DNA of 64,000 bases, from contig VWYX01000685.1 in the NCBI GenBank assembly GCA_013396525.1, forward strand, positions 67,330 through 131,329. Reading direction: 5' to 3'. The position numbers and the translations under genes were made by a program. This document shows positions 18,225 through 28,800 of the stretch, piece after piece (position 1 is the stretch's first letter; each line of letters opens with the position of its first letter). This DNA is from Chaetorhynchus papuensis. Taxonomy: Eukaryota > Chordata > Aves > Passeriformes > Rhipiduridae. The notes beneath the pieces are model-generated. The model was given only the letters and a program-made list of their open reading frames with translations, was not told the origin of the DNA and made no database searches.

Positions 18225-21200
18225 CTGAAATGAGACACCCCATGCACAGTATGTCTTCAGCACAACACAGCATCATTTTTCTCTTTGTCTCACTGAGGTA
18301 GCAGAATTGTTCCCTGGTGACTGCACTGGGACAGTATAAATAAAAGCATAATGGAAGAACTGAAAAGCAGTGCCTCTCAATTTATGGCATGGTGGCCTTC
18401 ACTGGAATACAGGCACAGTACATCTAGTCTTATTCATGCTCCATTTCCCTGTTAAAATACTATAATTTCTGTTGTTTAAGGCACAGGCTTTTTCTGAGAT
18501 GAATGCCCCCAAAAAAGTGAGACAACTATAAAAATTCCTGCTGAAACTTATTCAAGCCAGTTCTTGGATCCACACCCATGAGGAAACAGTCACCACATCC
18601 TATCAGTGTCTCACATACTCCCTCCTCTTCCCCCACAAGAGCAGAGGAGGGCTGAGTGGGCACAGCTTCAGCTGTCCCCTGCTACACACCAGTTCAGCTG
18701 ACAAGCCAGGGGCTGCAATTTGTTTATGAGTATGTAAACCAAAAGAAGTCAAACTTGACACAGATCTAGTTAGTTTGGGGACAGTGATTATTTTGACGTT
18801 AAGAACCTGAACACTTCCGCTATTACTGCAGCTGCAGGGAATGGAGCTAGCGTTCTGTAAGTTCTCTGCAACTCCCACACTTGGCTTTTAATATCACCCT
18901 CTGTCTCAATACCCTGATGAATATAAAGGATAGGCATTTTGATGGTCAATGGGAACATCAAAAGGTAACTTGTTAATCTTTTCTTGACCATATATATTGT
19001 AGAAGAACTAATAGTAGCTGATTAAATTCCCACAGCCATGCCAAAATATCAGATGCAGAGGACTTAATCCAAAGACCCTGCACCCACAATATCCAGGTCA
19101 AAAGCAATGTTTGCACGAGGTTTTTTTCAGTCTCCCAGAGACTAAAAAAAAAACCTTTTCCTTTTGTAGTCTCAGGATTATTGCCTTTAGTATCAGGGCA
19201 GTGCTGTTACAAGCTTACAAGGCCCAAGAAGTGTAGATTAAAGACCATTTATAATTACCTGCCTTTGTGAATCAAAATTTGTGAAAATGGAAGTGGTTGC
19301 TCAGCAAGAGTGTCAGTACTAATCCTGATCACAAGCAGCTTTCAGAATTCTAAGAACACCTGGAGTTGATTCTTCAACTTATCCTCAAAGTGAGAAGTGA
19401 GTTTCAATTTTACATGTCTGTAAAATTTAATGAAGCTCCTAACCCACACCAGTAGCAATAGCATTTCTGTAGTTTTTCAGTTCCTTATACTGGGGTCTCA
19501 GTTTACAGACAATATTTCAGAAATACCAGACATACCTAGTAATTAATTTGGTGACAACCAAAATCCGAATCTCTTTCAAAGTGCAAAAGTTCTGTGTTTC
19601 TGACCAAATTGAACAGCCATCTACTCCTTAGGCATATTTGCAAGAGCCCCAGTATGTGGAAGCAGCTCTCAGTTACTATTCTAAGACACTTTCCCTGGAA
19701 GCTTTGTTAGGCACTGAAGATTTGAACACTTTGATTGGTAAATCAAACAAGCAGAGGAAAGGATAAATGAAAAATGTCAGAAGCCATTTACCTAAGTGAC
19801 ATGCTCTACCGACCCATCCAGCTGGACAGCTACAAATCCCAGGAGCCACACAAGCTCCATTATTCCGACAACCTTGAGGACAAATTGCTACAAGAAAAAG
19901 AATGAGTAAGTCAGCAGGATTTATAAAACTGATGTAAAAGAATCCTGACAGAATGAAAGATTCAGGATGATACAAGTCAAAATGGCAAAACACATTTTCT
20001 TCTAGGCCAGATATTCAACTGGTATAACTCCAAAAGCATTTCCAGGACCATGGAAATGGAACAAAAAATATATAGGTACTGTATTATGAATCTTGGTCTA
20101 AATGTGAACAGTTGTACACCTTAATGCAAAACAATTTCACATTATTTTATCTGTGTAAGTACCCATAATGTAGGTCACTCATTTCTGCAGTAATGCAATT
20201 TCCATACTTATTTGTCCCTTAATACTTTAAAAAAGTTTTTTATTAATATAAATATTTGCATGAATGTTGACACTCACCTTCCTGGCATCTTGATCCTGTC
20301 CAGCCAGAAGCACAAAGGCACTTCACCACTCCATTGACAGAGACGCATTCCCCACCATTCTGACAGCCTCCCTCACAGCTTACTGTGGAAGACAGCAAAC
20401 ACCAAGCATTTCAGAGGCAGCATAGGACCTCAAATAATTGTCTTTAAACAGCTCGTCTGGCATCAACTACTTGTTTTATCACACCTGCAAAGACTAAAAT
20501 TTCAACTGTTCAGGGCAAGGCGCTGTTCTGCTTCTCACCAGTAACACCACCGTTCATCAGCTACACCGCAGTAACTACTAACATGCATATTCGTGTCAAG
20601 CTTGCCAAATCACAGCTGGTAAGCCAATATCATGTGGTTAGGGATTCATGTATTTCCTTACCTGACAGGACCTTCATGTAACAAGAGGAAGAAGAGAAGA
20701 GGATATTACTTTGATAAATGAAACTATCACTACAGTCAAGTTAAGCAGTGCCTTCCCAAAGGCCAAATACTTAAGTTAGCCTCCTCATTTCAGAATTGTT
20801 CTACACAACAAAGCCCTGAAGGCCTCATTAATGAAGCATTATTTATGCCAGACATATGATTGGTATCAACTGTGGAGAGCACTATCTTTGAAAAGTGGCA
20901 CAATTACTGTTCTGTACAACCAAATGCTTCCTTTTCTCAAGTATGAAACTATATTATACACCACCTTCACTGTATTGAAGAGAAACAGCCATCCTTCATT
21001 ATGAAGATGGGCAGTTTGGATGTCTGCTTGTTGTAGAAAAAAATGTCCAACTATCTTGTTCAACCACAAGTATTGAGCACAATTTCAGCTAACAGATTTT
21101 TTGCACAAATACTGAACATGCAAGGACAAGCAAGTCAAATCCACCACAGCTGGAAAAGCTCTTCAAAGCTTGTTTGCATATTACTTTGTTACATAATATA

Positions 21201-24200
21201 AGTTAATGTATTTAATATTGATTGTATTTGATCAATCATGGTGACAGAGAGAAGTGCATGAAGACTGGATGAAAGCAAATATTACTCCTGTCTTCTACAA
21301 GGGCAAGGAGGACCCAAGGAACTTCAGGCTGGTCTGCCTCACATCAGTCCCTGGTGAGGTAATACAAGAACTGACCCTGGAAACTGTTTCTAGCCACATT
21401 AAGGATAAGAAAATCATCAGCAGGTCTTCACAGTGAGGGTGACCAAATGCTGGAACAGATTGCCCTGGGAATTGTGGAGTCTCTGTCCTTGGAGATATTC
21501 AAAAGCCATAAAGACACGACCCTCAGCAGCTGGCTCTAGATATCCCTGCTTGAGCGGGGAGCTTGGAAATTACAACCTCCAGAGGTCCCTTCCAACCTCA
21601 CCCAGTCTGTAATTCTGTGAGATTCTATAATAGCACATTGCCCCACAACACAAGTTTGTACACATACAACATAACAGTGTTTTCTTGGATTGCCTTTTCC
21701 AATCAATGCAGATATTCAATAGGCTTCACAAAACCATAAAAATTGCTCTTCGCTACTCCTTTTCTGCCACTATGTCTCAACAATATGTTGCCACACATTT
21801 CTTCAGTGACTGGCCCTCAATGTTACCATCTTGCAGATAATACACAAAAATTTCAACCACTTAATGCAGAAATGTGTACCTATACAAGCCATCTCAAGAA
21901 ATTATTTAGAAAGAATCTCTAATAGAGCTAAATAGAATATTTATGTAGCACATAAACAGGGTATTTTCCAAGGGAAAAAACTCGCTCAGATTCTCACAAC
22001 ACGTTTCAGTACATGCACTCCACCCCATCCTCCTGCAAGCATGCACATCCTCTAGGCCATGCATGTCTTGACAGTAAGGTCAGAGATTTACAGGATTAAG
22101 GCCATTATTTCAAAGTGCATTAGATCCAGGACTAATTTAGTCTGTTTTCAAACTCCTTGTCTTTCCAAGCTACTGCTTGCTTGGGTCTTACCTTTATGAC
22201 AGTATCTACCCCCATAGCCAGGTGGACATCTGCATTTTCCAGGTCGGAGGCACTCTCCACCATTTTTGCATTTTGGATAACACGTAGCTGTAAGACAGAC
22301 AACAAAGAAACGTTGGGTAAATACTAGTGAGTCTTACTAAAGTTACTACTCAAATACATAAGAAATTTGCACATTACTATGTTTTCATCAGCTTGTCTTC
22401 TTATTTTCTAAGATGTATCTGCCATGTCATCTTACATTGCTGATAAGGTGAAATTGTTTCCCTGCACAGGGAGTACTCCACCATACTAAGATTTTAAGCA
22501 CTCAAAACTAAGGAATGTTTTGGGCCTGGACAGAACAGGCAGAAGAAAGAGCCACATTAAAAAGGAACACAGCTGGACTGCCAAAAAAGCTTTTGATAAC
22601 CAAAGTGGAGAAATGACAGGTAAGAAAATAGGTGATAAGAAGAAATGATTTAATAAAAAGATGTTACAACTTGAGAGGCATCTTGTGATTCTTAAGATGA
22701 AATATCAGACTTTTTACTCTTTACCGGATTCCTACGTTCCTCTTCAGAAAATCTACATGCTCTATTCCTTAAATCTCTTCTCTAAAATATCTCCAGAAAT
22801 ACCTCAGGATTTCTTTCTCCCCTATGCTCTTTTTTTTCCCCTTTGTTTGCTTCAGCTGGCTTTTCAGAGATCAATTTAGCCATTTTTTTTCTACATTAAT
22901 GGCCTTATGAGCACAAGGATTCAGTGGTTCCCTTAATAATTCCAGACAGTTCACCTCTCTAGTTCAAGAACCGATCTGCCTCTCCAGTAATATTTCACCC
23001 CTCCCCTAAACCCCAAAATGTCTAGGAACCAACAGTTGTTTGGAACAGTTCATACAGCATAGTTTTTAATCTCCACTGCACAGCACGTTAGCTATACATC
23101 ATTTGTCACCACCTGCTAGCCTCAGCCTTTAAATGAAACAACACTCCATGAATAACTACACTGCTGTATGAAATTTTCAGCAACTCATCTCAGAGTTAAA
23201 AAAAATAAATTACATTTTAAACAAACAACATTGAAAATTAGAACTAATATTGTACAATTATATCACCTCTTCACATAGGACAATGTGCAAGGCAAAGGAA
23301 CTCCTGACACTGAGTGATTTTTTAGCAATTAATAGCCACAAGCTCTACAGTTAAACTTTTAAAAAAGGGATTTAGAAATCTAACGTGTTACATTGAACAG
23401 GGTTTAAACTAAAACTCTTCTTCACAATGTTTACTTTTGCATATTAGGTGGCATTTTCAAAAATACTTTGACTCTCCAAGGGAACCAGCAGGAACAGACT
23501 CCACCTTAGTTTTACGCCTCCTACAGTGGAAATGGGATGTACAAATGACTCTGCATCAGGTAACATCCAGGAAGCAAACTACAGTACTTTTACAAGCACA
23601 ATGTATTCTAAATAAAAAGAAATCCAGAAAATAATCTACTTTCTACACACTTTCTTGATGTTTTTGTTTGTGACTAGTCCTGACTAATTGCACCTAGAAA
23701 TAGTAAAATGCTGCTGAGGCTTAGAATACTGTGAAGACTCTGAAAGCATTCAAGAACCATCTGGATGCAATCCTGTGCATTGCGTTCTAGGATGACCCTG
23801 CTTGGGCAGGAATGTTGGAGGAGATGACCCACTGTGGTCCCTTCCGACCTGACTGATTCTGTGATTCCTTAAATACTTCCAGGGGAGTATTTAAGCATGC
23901 ACAGTTAAAGCAATAGGAGGAATAAAACATCGAAGCCTGTCCAGTGAGTGGCCTCTTACTCAAAGTCCAAGTGGCAAAAAGCTCTGTACGGACCCACGGC
24001 CAGTTCTGACAGCGGGGTCTGCTTACCAACGTGAGGTCTTCACGCTGGCTCTTGGCTGTGCTCCATCAGTTGCTATCACTGCCTCACCTTACCAAAGGGT
24101 GCCTTAACTCTCTTCTTCCACCTCGCCTTCTATAGGTCCTCCCCGGCACCTCACCACCCGCCTCTCACACCAGACCCAAACCCGAGCTCCTCAGACCTTC

Positions 24201-24481
24201 CCGGAGGGGTTACCCGCCGGAGGGCTGGCACGTTAGAGGCGAGCGCAGCGCTTGTGCCCATCCCTGCCAGCGCCCGGAGCCGCATCCCGCCCGCCGTTAC
24301 CGTGCTGGCAGCGCTCGCCCTCGTAGCCCTTGGAGCAGAGGCAGGAGCCGTCGCCGAGGCAGAGCCCGCCGTGCCGGCAGCGCGGGCTGCAGGCGGCGGC
24401 CGGCCCGGGGCCCAGCGCGCCCAGCCACAGCCACAGCAGCAGCAGCCGCAGCCCCGACCCGCCGCCCGCCCGCCGCGACAT
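18115..24481 (-). CDS. small secreted protein with five EGF-like repeats
   Basis: I do not recognise this gene by name. Five exons join in frame: 24481-24301, 22287-22192, 20382-20278, 19887-19792 and 18224-18115 (588 nt, 195 residues and stop). All introns are GT-AG and every internal junction is phase 1. Residues 1-31 look like a signal peptide (MSRRAGGGSG, then an L/W-rich core, GPGPAAA). Cleavage before CSPRC would leave a mature protein of about 164 residues made almost wholly of five EGF modules, ending in the basic tail KKRKE. There is no transmembrane segment, so secretion is expected. EGF spacing is of the VWDE/WIF1/tenascin kind, without calcium-binding motifs. It lies tail to tail with VWDE, starts in a CpG island, and may derive from the VWDE EGF array. 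Function unknown; a binding or modulating role outside the cell is only inference. Confidence 0.82.
18225..19791. other. intron 4 of the five-EGF gene
   Basis: No exon or repeat recognised. Open frames at 18603-18991 on the minus strand have no domain pattern. Confidence 0.5.
19792..19887 (-). CDS. five-EGF gene exon 4: EGF 4
   Basis: A 96-nt exon, phase 1 to 1, acceptor TCTTGTAG, donor GTAAAT. It encodes ICPQGCRNNGACVAPGICSC and the GWVGRAC end of an EGF. Confidence 0.88.
   Translation of the reverse strand, partial: QFVLKVVGIMELVWLLGFVAVQLDGSVEHVT
20278..20382 (-). CDS. five-EGF gene exon 3: EGF 3
   Basis: A 105-nt exon, phase 1 to 1, acceptor TCCACAG, donor GTGAGT. It encodes SCEGGCQNGGECVSVNGVVK then CLC and the GWTGSRC end. 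It is three codons longer than the 96-nt units because of extra residues between the third and fourth cysteines (VNGVVK). Confidence 0.87.
20383..22191. other. intron 2 of the five-EGF gene
   Basis: Apart from the CR1 copy at 21254-21633 it holds nothing recognisable. The remaining stretches are AT-rich and have no EGF cysteine pattern. Confidence 0.5.
21254..21633 (+). mobile_element. CR1 LINE copy with internal deletion
   Basis: The first ~180 bp translate to a piece of the CR1 reverse transcriptase (DWMKANITPVFYKGK, FRLVCLTSVPGE). The frame then passes straight into the typical CR1 3' end (TGGAACAGATTGCCC, GGTCCCTTCCAACCT, TCTGTAATTCTGTGAG), so most of the distal coding part is missing. 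It lies in the intron between EGF exons 2 and 3, antisense to the host gene. Confidence 0.78.
22192..22287 (-). CDS. five-EGF gene exon 2: EGF 2
   Basis: A 96-nt exon, phase 1 to 1, acceptor TCTTACAG, donor GTAAGA. It encodes TCYPKCKNGGECLRPGKCRC and the GYGGRYC end of an EGF. Confidence 0.88.
22288..24300. other. intron 1 of the five-EGF gene
   Basis: About 2 kb with one CR1 fragment (23715-23875). Base composition rises sharply towards exon 1 from about 24.1 kb. Confidence 0.5.
23715..23875 (+). mobile_element. CR1 3'-end fragment
   Basis: It contains CTGGATGCAATCCTGTGCA, GACCCTGCTTGGGCAGG, GGTCCCTTCCGACCT and GATTCTGTGATTCC, the usual end of a 5'-truncated CR1. It lies in the first intron of the five-EGF gene, antisense to it. 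Confidence 0.8.
24301..24481 (-). CDS. five-EGF gene exon 1: signal peptide and EGF 1
   Basis: ATG at 24481-24479 lies in GGGCCATGT (G at -3, T at +4). It is followed by a 31-residue signal peptide and EGF 1 (CSPRCRHGGLCLGDGSCLC, then GYEGERC). The donor G|GTAACG lies at the exon end. It is unusual for signal peptide and a full EGF to share one exon. The exon is very GC-rich compared with the other four. Confidence 0.82.
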
Positions 24482-24520
24482 GGCCCGGCAGGGCAGTCCC
24501 GGGCCCGGGCAGCTCGTCCC

Positions 24521-24572
24521 GCTCCGCTCCCGCCTCCTTCAGCCCCGCTCCGCTCCCGCCTCCTTCAGCCCC
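24521..24572. repeat. 26-bp tandem duplication in the CpG island
   Basis: Two identical 26-bp units (24521-24546 and 24547-24572, beginning GCTCCGCTCCCGCC), with a third partial start after them. It lies in the presumed 5' UTR or core promoter of the five-EGF gene. Confidence 0.85.
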
Positions 24573-24621
24573 GCTCCTTCACGCTCCCCTCGCTTTTACC
24601 CTCTCAGTCCGTTCCCACTCC

Positions 24622-24645
24622 CCCTCCTCCTCCTCCTCCTCCTCA
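24622..24645. repeat. (TCC)n polypyrimidine tract
   Basis: About seven CCT/TCC units in a row; the minus strand reads (GGA)n. Such homopurine tracts can form triplex DNA. Confidence 0.7.
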
Positions 24646-24744
24646 GCGCCGGCCTCCCCCGCCCCGCCGCCCCCCTTGCCTTGTCACGGCTCTGGGAGCC
24701 CCCCCCCCGAGCGGGTCACCGTGAGCGGGCAGGGCCGGGCGTGC

Positions 24745-25090
24745 GGAGAACGGGAGGCTCAGGTGACCTTGTCATCCTCTACAACTCCCTGAAAGGAGGT
24801 TGGATCCGGGCGGGGGGGTCGGCCTCTTCTCCCAGGCAACCAGCGACAGGACAGGACAAGAGGACATACTCTCAAGCAGGGGGGGTTTAGGTTGGACATG
24901 AGGAGGAATTCCTTCACAGAAAGGGTTTCTAGACGTTGGAATGGGCTGCCCAGGGTGGTGGTGGAGTCATCATCCCTGGGGGTGTTTAAGGAAAGACTAG
25001 ATGTGTGACTGAACTGGTGGTTCAGTCATAGATTGGACTCAATCTTCTCAGAGGTCTTTTCCAACCTGACTGGTCCTGTGATTTTATCTG
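24745..25090 (+). mobile_element. CR1 3'-end copy abutting the CpG island
   Basis: Recognised by CTACAACTCCCTGAAAGGAG, GGCCTCTTCTCCCAGG, GGTTTAGGTTGGACATGAGG, GGGCTGCCCAGGGTGGTGG and TTTTCCAACCTGACTGGTCC, in the order of the CR1 3' UTR. It lies some 260 bases upstream of the start codon of the five-EGF gene, in opposite orientation. Confidence 0.88.
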
Positions 25091-25396
25091 CAGGTGCAGA
25101 GGCCTCCACCAGCAGGGGACCATCCACCAGGCAGTCACACGGTGTGTTGGACAAGGAGCTCACCTTAGCACCTGGCCTGCTGGCTTGCCCGACAGCTGCT
25201 GGCCCTGCCACCACTTCCAGGACAGCACAGCTCTGAACTCCTGCCCCGCTTAAGACCTCACAGACTCTGATTTCTATACACTTCCATCTTCAAGGGCGCC
25301 ATACGTGAATATGGTGACACAATACTCAAAGGGTGATTTCAGAGAGGACTGATCTACTGAACTCACTGCCTCCTTACAGAGGAGAGGAATATGGTT

Positions 25397-25880
25397 CTCA
25401 CAGAATGATAGACTGGCTTCATTTGGAAGGGACCTTAAAAATCATCTGCTTCCAACACCCCTGACATGAACAGGGACACCTTCCACTTCAAAGCCTCATC
25501 CATCCTGGCCTTGAACACTTCCAGGGATGTGATGTCCACAGCTTCTCTGGGCAACCTTCTCTAGTGCTTCATCACCCTGACAACAAAGAATTTCTTCTTT
25601 ATGTCTGATCCAAATTTACTCTTTTTCTGTTTGAAGACATTCCCCCATGTCCTGTAACTCCATGCCCTTGTCAAAAGCTCCTCTCCAGCTCTCCTGTGGG
25701 CCTTTTCAGTACTGGAAGATGCTCTAAGTTCTTCCCAGAATATTCTCTTCTCCAGGATGAACAGCCCTAGCTCTCAGCCTGGCTTCACAGAAGAGGTGCC
25801 CCAGCCATCTGAGCATGTTGACTGCCCTCCTCTGGACTTGCTCCTTGCCATGCTGTCTCTCGGAATGGCTTGAGTACAAT
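25397..25880 (-). mobile_element. CR1 copy, minus orientation
   Basis: Reverse-orientation CR1 recognised by TTTGGAAGGGACCTTAAAA, CTTGAACACTTCCAGGGATG, TTCTCTGGGCAACCTTCTC, AAGAATTTCTTCTTTATGTC and TATTCTCTTCTCCAGGATGA. The plus-strand copy at 24745-25090 lies about 300 bp away in opposite direction. Confidence 0.88.
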
Positions 25881-28800
25881 TCTGTGACAAAATAGCAATA
25901 TATTTTAATTTGATCATGAAAATGTCTTCCGTTGCAAAGAACACAAACATAGATGATCAGAAAGAATTTTTCTCTCATTATTTCCAATACTTCACAAGCA
26001 TTTCCTATCATTTCAAAAGTTTCCCAGAAAAAGCACACACTTTCAACACCAAGACTCAGCCCAACAAAATGTTTTCAGATGAGTTGGAATGATCAGTAAT
26101 GAAAAAGAGAGATTGTCACCACCTACACAAAGTGTCTACAGAAAACACTCATGCCTTTTAAAAAACTAAGGGAAAACCAAGTCTTGTTTTCAACTGTGAG
26201 AGCTGACTTAGAATTACTTTTTCAAGTGGCATAAGAGAGCTTAATTTGTTTTCTAGATGAAGCAAGAATATGATTTGGTAACTGCTTTCACTTTGACTGG
26301 AAATTAAAATGTGTGATTGCCTTACAACTGACAGAATAAAAATCAGAGGCACTTCTGTTGTAAAACTGATTTTAATCCCTTTTCTCACCTACAGAATGTG
26401 GAACATACAGTTCATAGCAGGTGTAGAATACAAGGCAAATCTGCTGCTAATAGCATGAGTTGCTGTCTGACTTCTTGCAAAGGTTAAGGCACATATAAAA
26501 TTATCTTTGCAGGACTTCATTTAGACTTTCAAGTATCAAAGTACCATTAAATGATTAAACAAGAGTAACCTGGAAGTTCCACACTGAGTAATTGCCTAAA
26601 ACATGCACAATTCCCTCTTGCTTGTGCCTGGGCAACCAAAGGAACTTTTACAGGATACATACATACAGTTACATTTGTCCTCTGCAAACCTACATAGAAA
26701 ATATCCTTTCACGTAGTAATGATGAAGCAAAAACCCCCAGTGATGTAATTACTCATGCACAGGTTGCCATAGTGTGTTAATTTGCCATCTAGAATCAGAA
26801 CATCCAAATCCCATTCCTACTGCAGTTCCAGTTGTGGTGGGGAGAAGAGGGTCTCCTGTTTTCACATACAGTATTCCTTCTTGCTAGGACAGGAGAAATA
26901 GGATTGTGCAGTGATACCACTTTTAGTAAAACTACTTGCCAGAAATATATTGTGGAATAAATCCTTCCCAAAAGGAATAGCTTTCTTTATGCCATCCCCA
27001 CAGGAGCAAAATGAGAGAAGAAAAGAGCTAAAGATGCTGATTCTGGGCTGTGTTGTTCTCTGGGTATATCATAATTTTGCACTTCCTTGACTTCTGCCAA
27101 TAATTTTGTCCATATTGATTTCTTCACAGAAATACTTTTTCCATTACTGTCTTTCCTCCGTAAGACAGTTTAATGTGGAAGTGTGCCTTTCTGATATTAA
27201 TGCCTAGCAACAACACCTTCATACAGAATTCTTTTCAGGTTTTAAGAGCTATTCTTCATTATTCATGATTTTTAAAGCACTATTTATTTTCAGTTCCATA
27301 TCCCATCTTCCCTATTCCAAAAGATGACTTTTTGTGGCTCAGGTTAATTAAGACCCCCTTTTTCTATTTCTCTCCCAGTTTCTTTTGAGGATCTTAAAAT
27401 AATTAATACCAAATAAAATAATAATATTTTGAAATACAGCAAGTGCCCCTTCAGAGGAGATAATTAAATGCAAAGACTATATTAAATAAACTTGCCCAGG
27501 TGTTTCATTGAATGAAGTAAATTTGTTTAAACATTATCTTCCGTAGGAAGGATTAGGCTGCTCCACCATTTTTGTCCATCTAAATTCATCTCAGGGCTTA
27601 TCAAATTTGCTGAGTGCATGTCTGCATTTACAAGGGATTGAGTCATGTTAACAGAGGTTCTCACTGAAAACAGAAATGCTTCTAGGCATCCAACATGTTT
27701 AGACTTAGAAGCACAATCTGATTTAAAAAAAAAAAAGACAGCAGATAATGAAGTTTTTAAGTAGAGAGTTAGACAAAGAGAATTGAGATTCATTCATTCT
27801 TGTCATAATGGTCATATTTGATACTTCTTTTCAAAATAAAACCAAAATAAGGCCATTTAAGCCATAAGACATTCACAGACTCATTTTTGTGCCAACATCC
27901 TCCTGATATATTGTATCATAGCAATATGTAATAGCCTTTTGAGGGACACTGCTGTCCAGCCCAAAGAAGACAGGAAGAAATGAACTCTCCATTATAATCA
28001 GAGTTAAGGTACTCTGTGGAGTGGTATATTATGGGAATAAGGATGCTCACCTGGAGTCTGAGATTCTGCTCCACTTAAGGCAAAGCAGGTGCAAAACCGG
28101 GGTCTCCAACAACCCTGTGGGAAGACACCACTTCTGGCCAGCCTAGAGCATGCCCATGTGTCTCTTGCCTATTTCAAAGGCTTTTGTTTCATTACAGTGT
28201 GAAAAATATTCGGGATGTACCAGCTCAGATATTCAGAAGCCATGGCAGTTTATGAGTCAGCCAGCTGTAATACAGCACAACCTACTCTCAGTAGTAGTCG
28301 TAAGAAAACAATAAGCCTAGACACTGAGATACAATATCTTAGAGGGTGCTTGTGCAGTGGTGATACCCAATCAACAAATAAAATGTCAGTATTTCAAAAA
28401 TCAACTAGATTTGCTGGGATGAGAGGTAACATTAGGAGGTGTACTACACAGCTGACCTCTTTACTGGTCCCATGCAGTTTGTGCAATTCAGGGTCTGGCA
28501 CCATCATCCCTGCACTGTTGCAGCTGCACTGGGTGCTGTACTCAAGTACATCTAAAACATGCGTCATCCAGAGCTGATGCTTTGTTTATCAGCGTAGCAT
28601 CACAGGTAGCAACCACATCTATGAGTACTTTCCAGCATAATTTGGTCTCTGTTCTGCTACATGTCGATGAGCCATCAGGTAATGGTACAGGTAAGTAGCA
28701 TTGATCACAGCTGTATCTCAGCTCAAGCCCATGTCAGGGCTCTCAGACAATAGGGACTTATGACCAACATCAGTCTTCTTTGTTGGCACCTTGAACACTG

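Larger units (their letters stand above)
24230..24745 (-). promoter_or_regulatory. CpG-island promoter and 5' UTR of the five-EGF gene
   Basis: This is the only strongly GC- and CpG-rich stretch in the window. It covers exon 1 and about 260 bases upstream of the ATG. It has CCGCCC (GC-box complement) motifs near 24465-24475, two copies of a 26-bp unit at 24521-24572, a (TCC)n tract and a run of ten C. No clear TATA box is visible, as expected for a CpG-island promoter. The transcription start cannot be placed exactly. Confidence 0.65.

Noticed and set aside
24301..24481. Reading the five-EGF gene as WIF1
   Set aside because: WIF1 also has five EGFs, but it needs a WIF domain between signal peptide and EGFs. 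Here EGF 1 follows the signal peptide directly in the same exon.
24254..24890. Long plus-strand Pro/Ala-rich open frames in the CpG island
   Set aside because: They are the antisense shadow of exon 1 and its GC-rich 5' flank, running on into a CR1; no domain.
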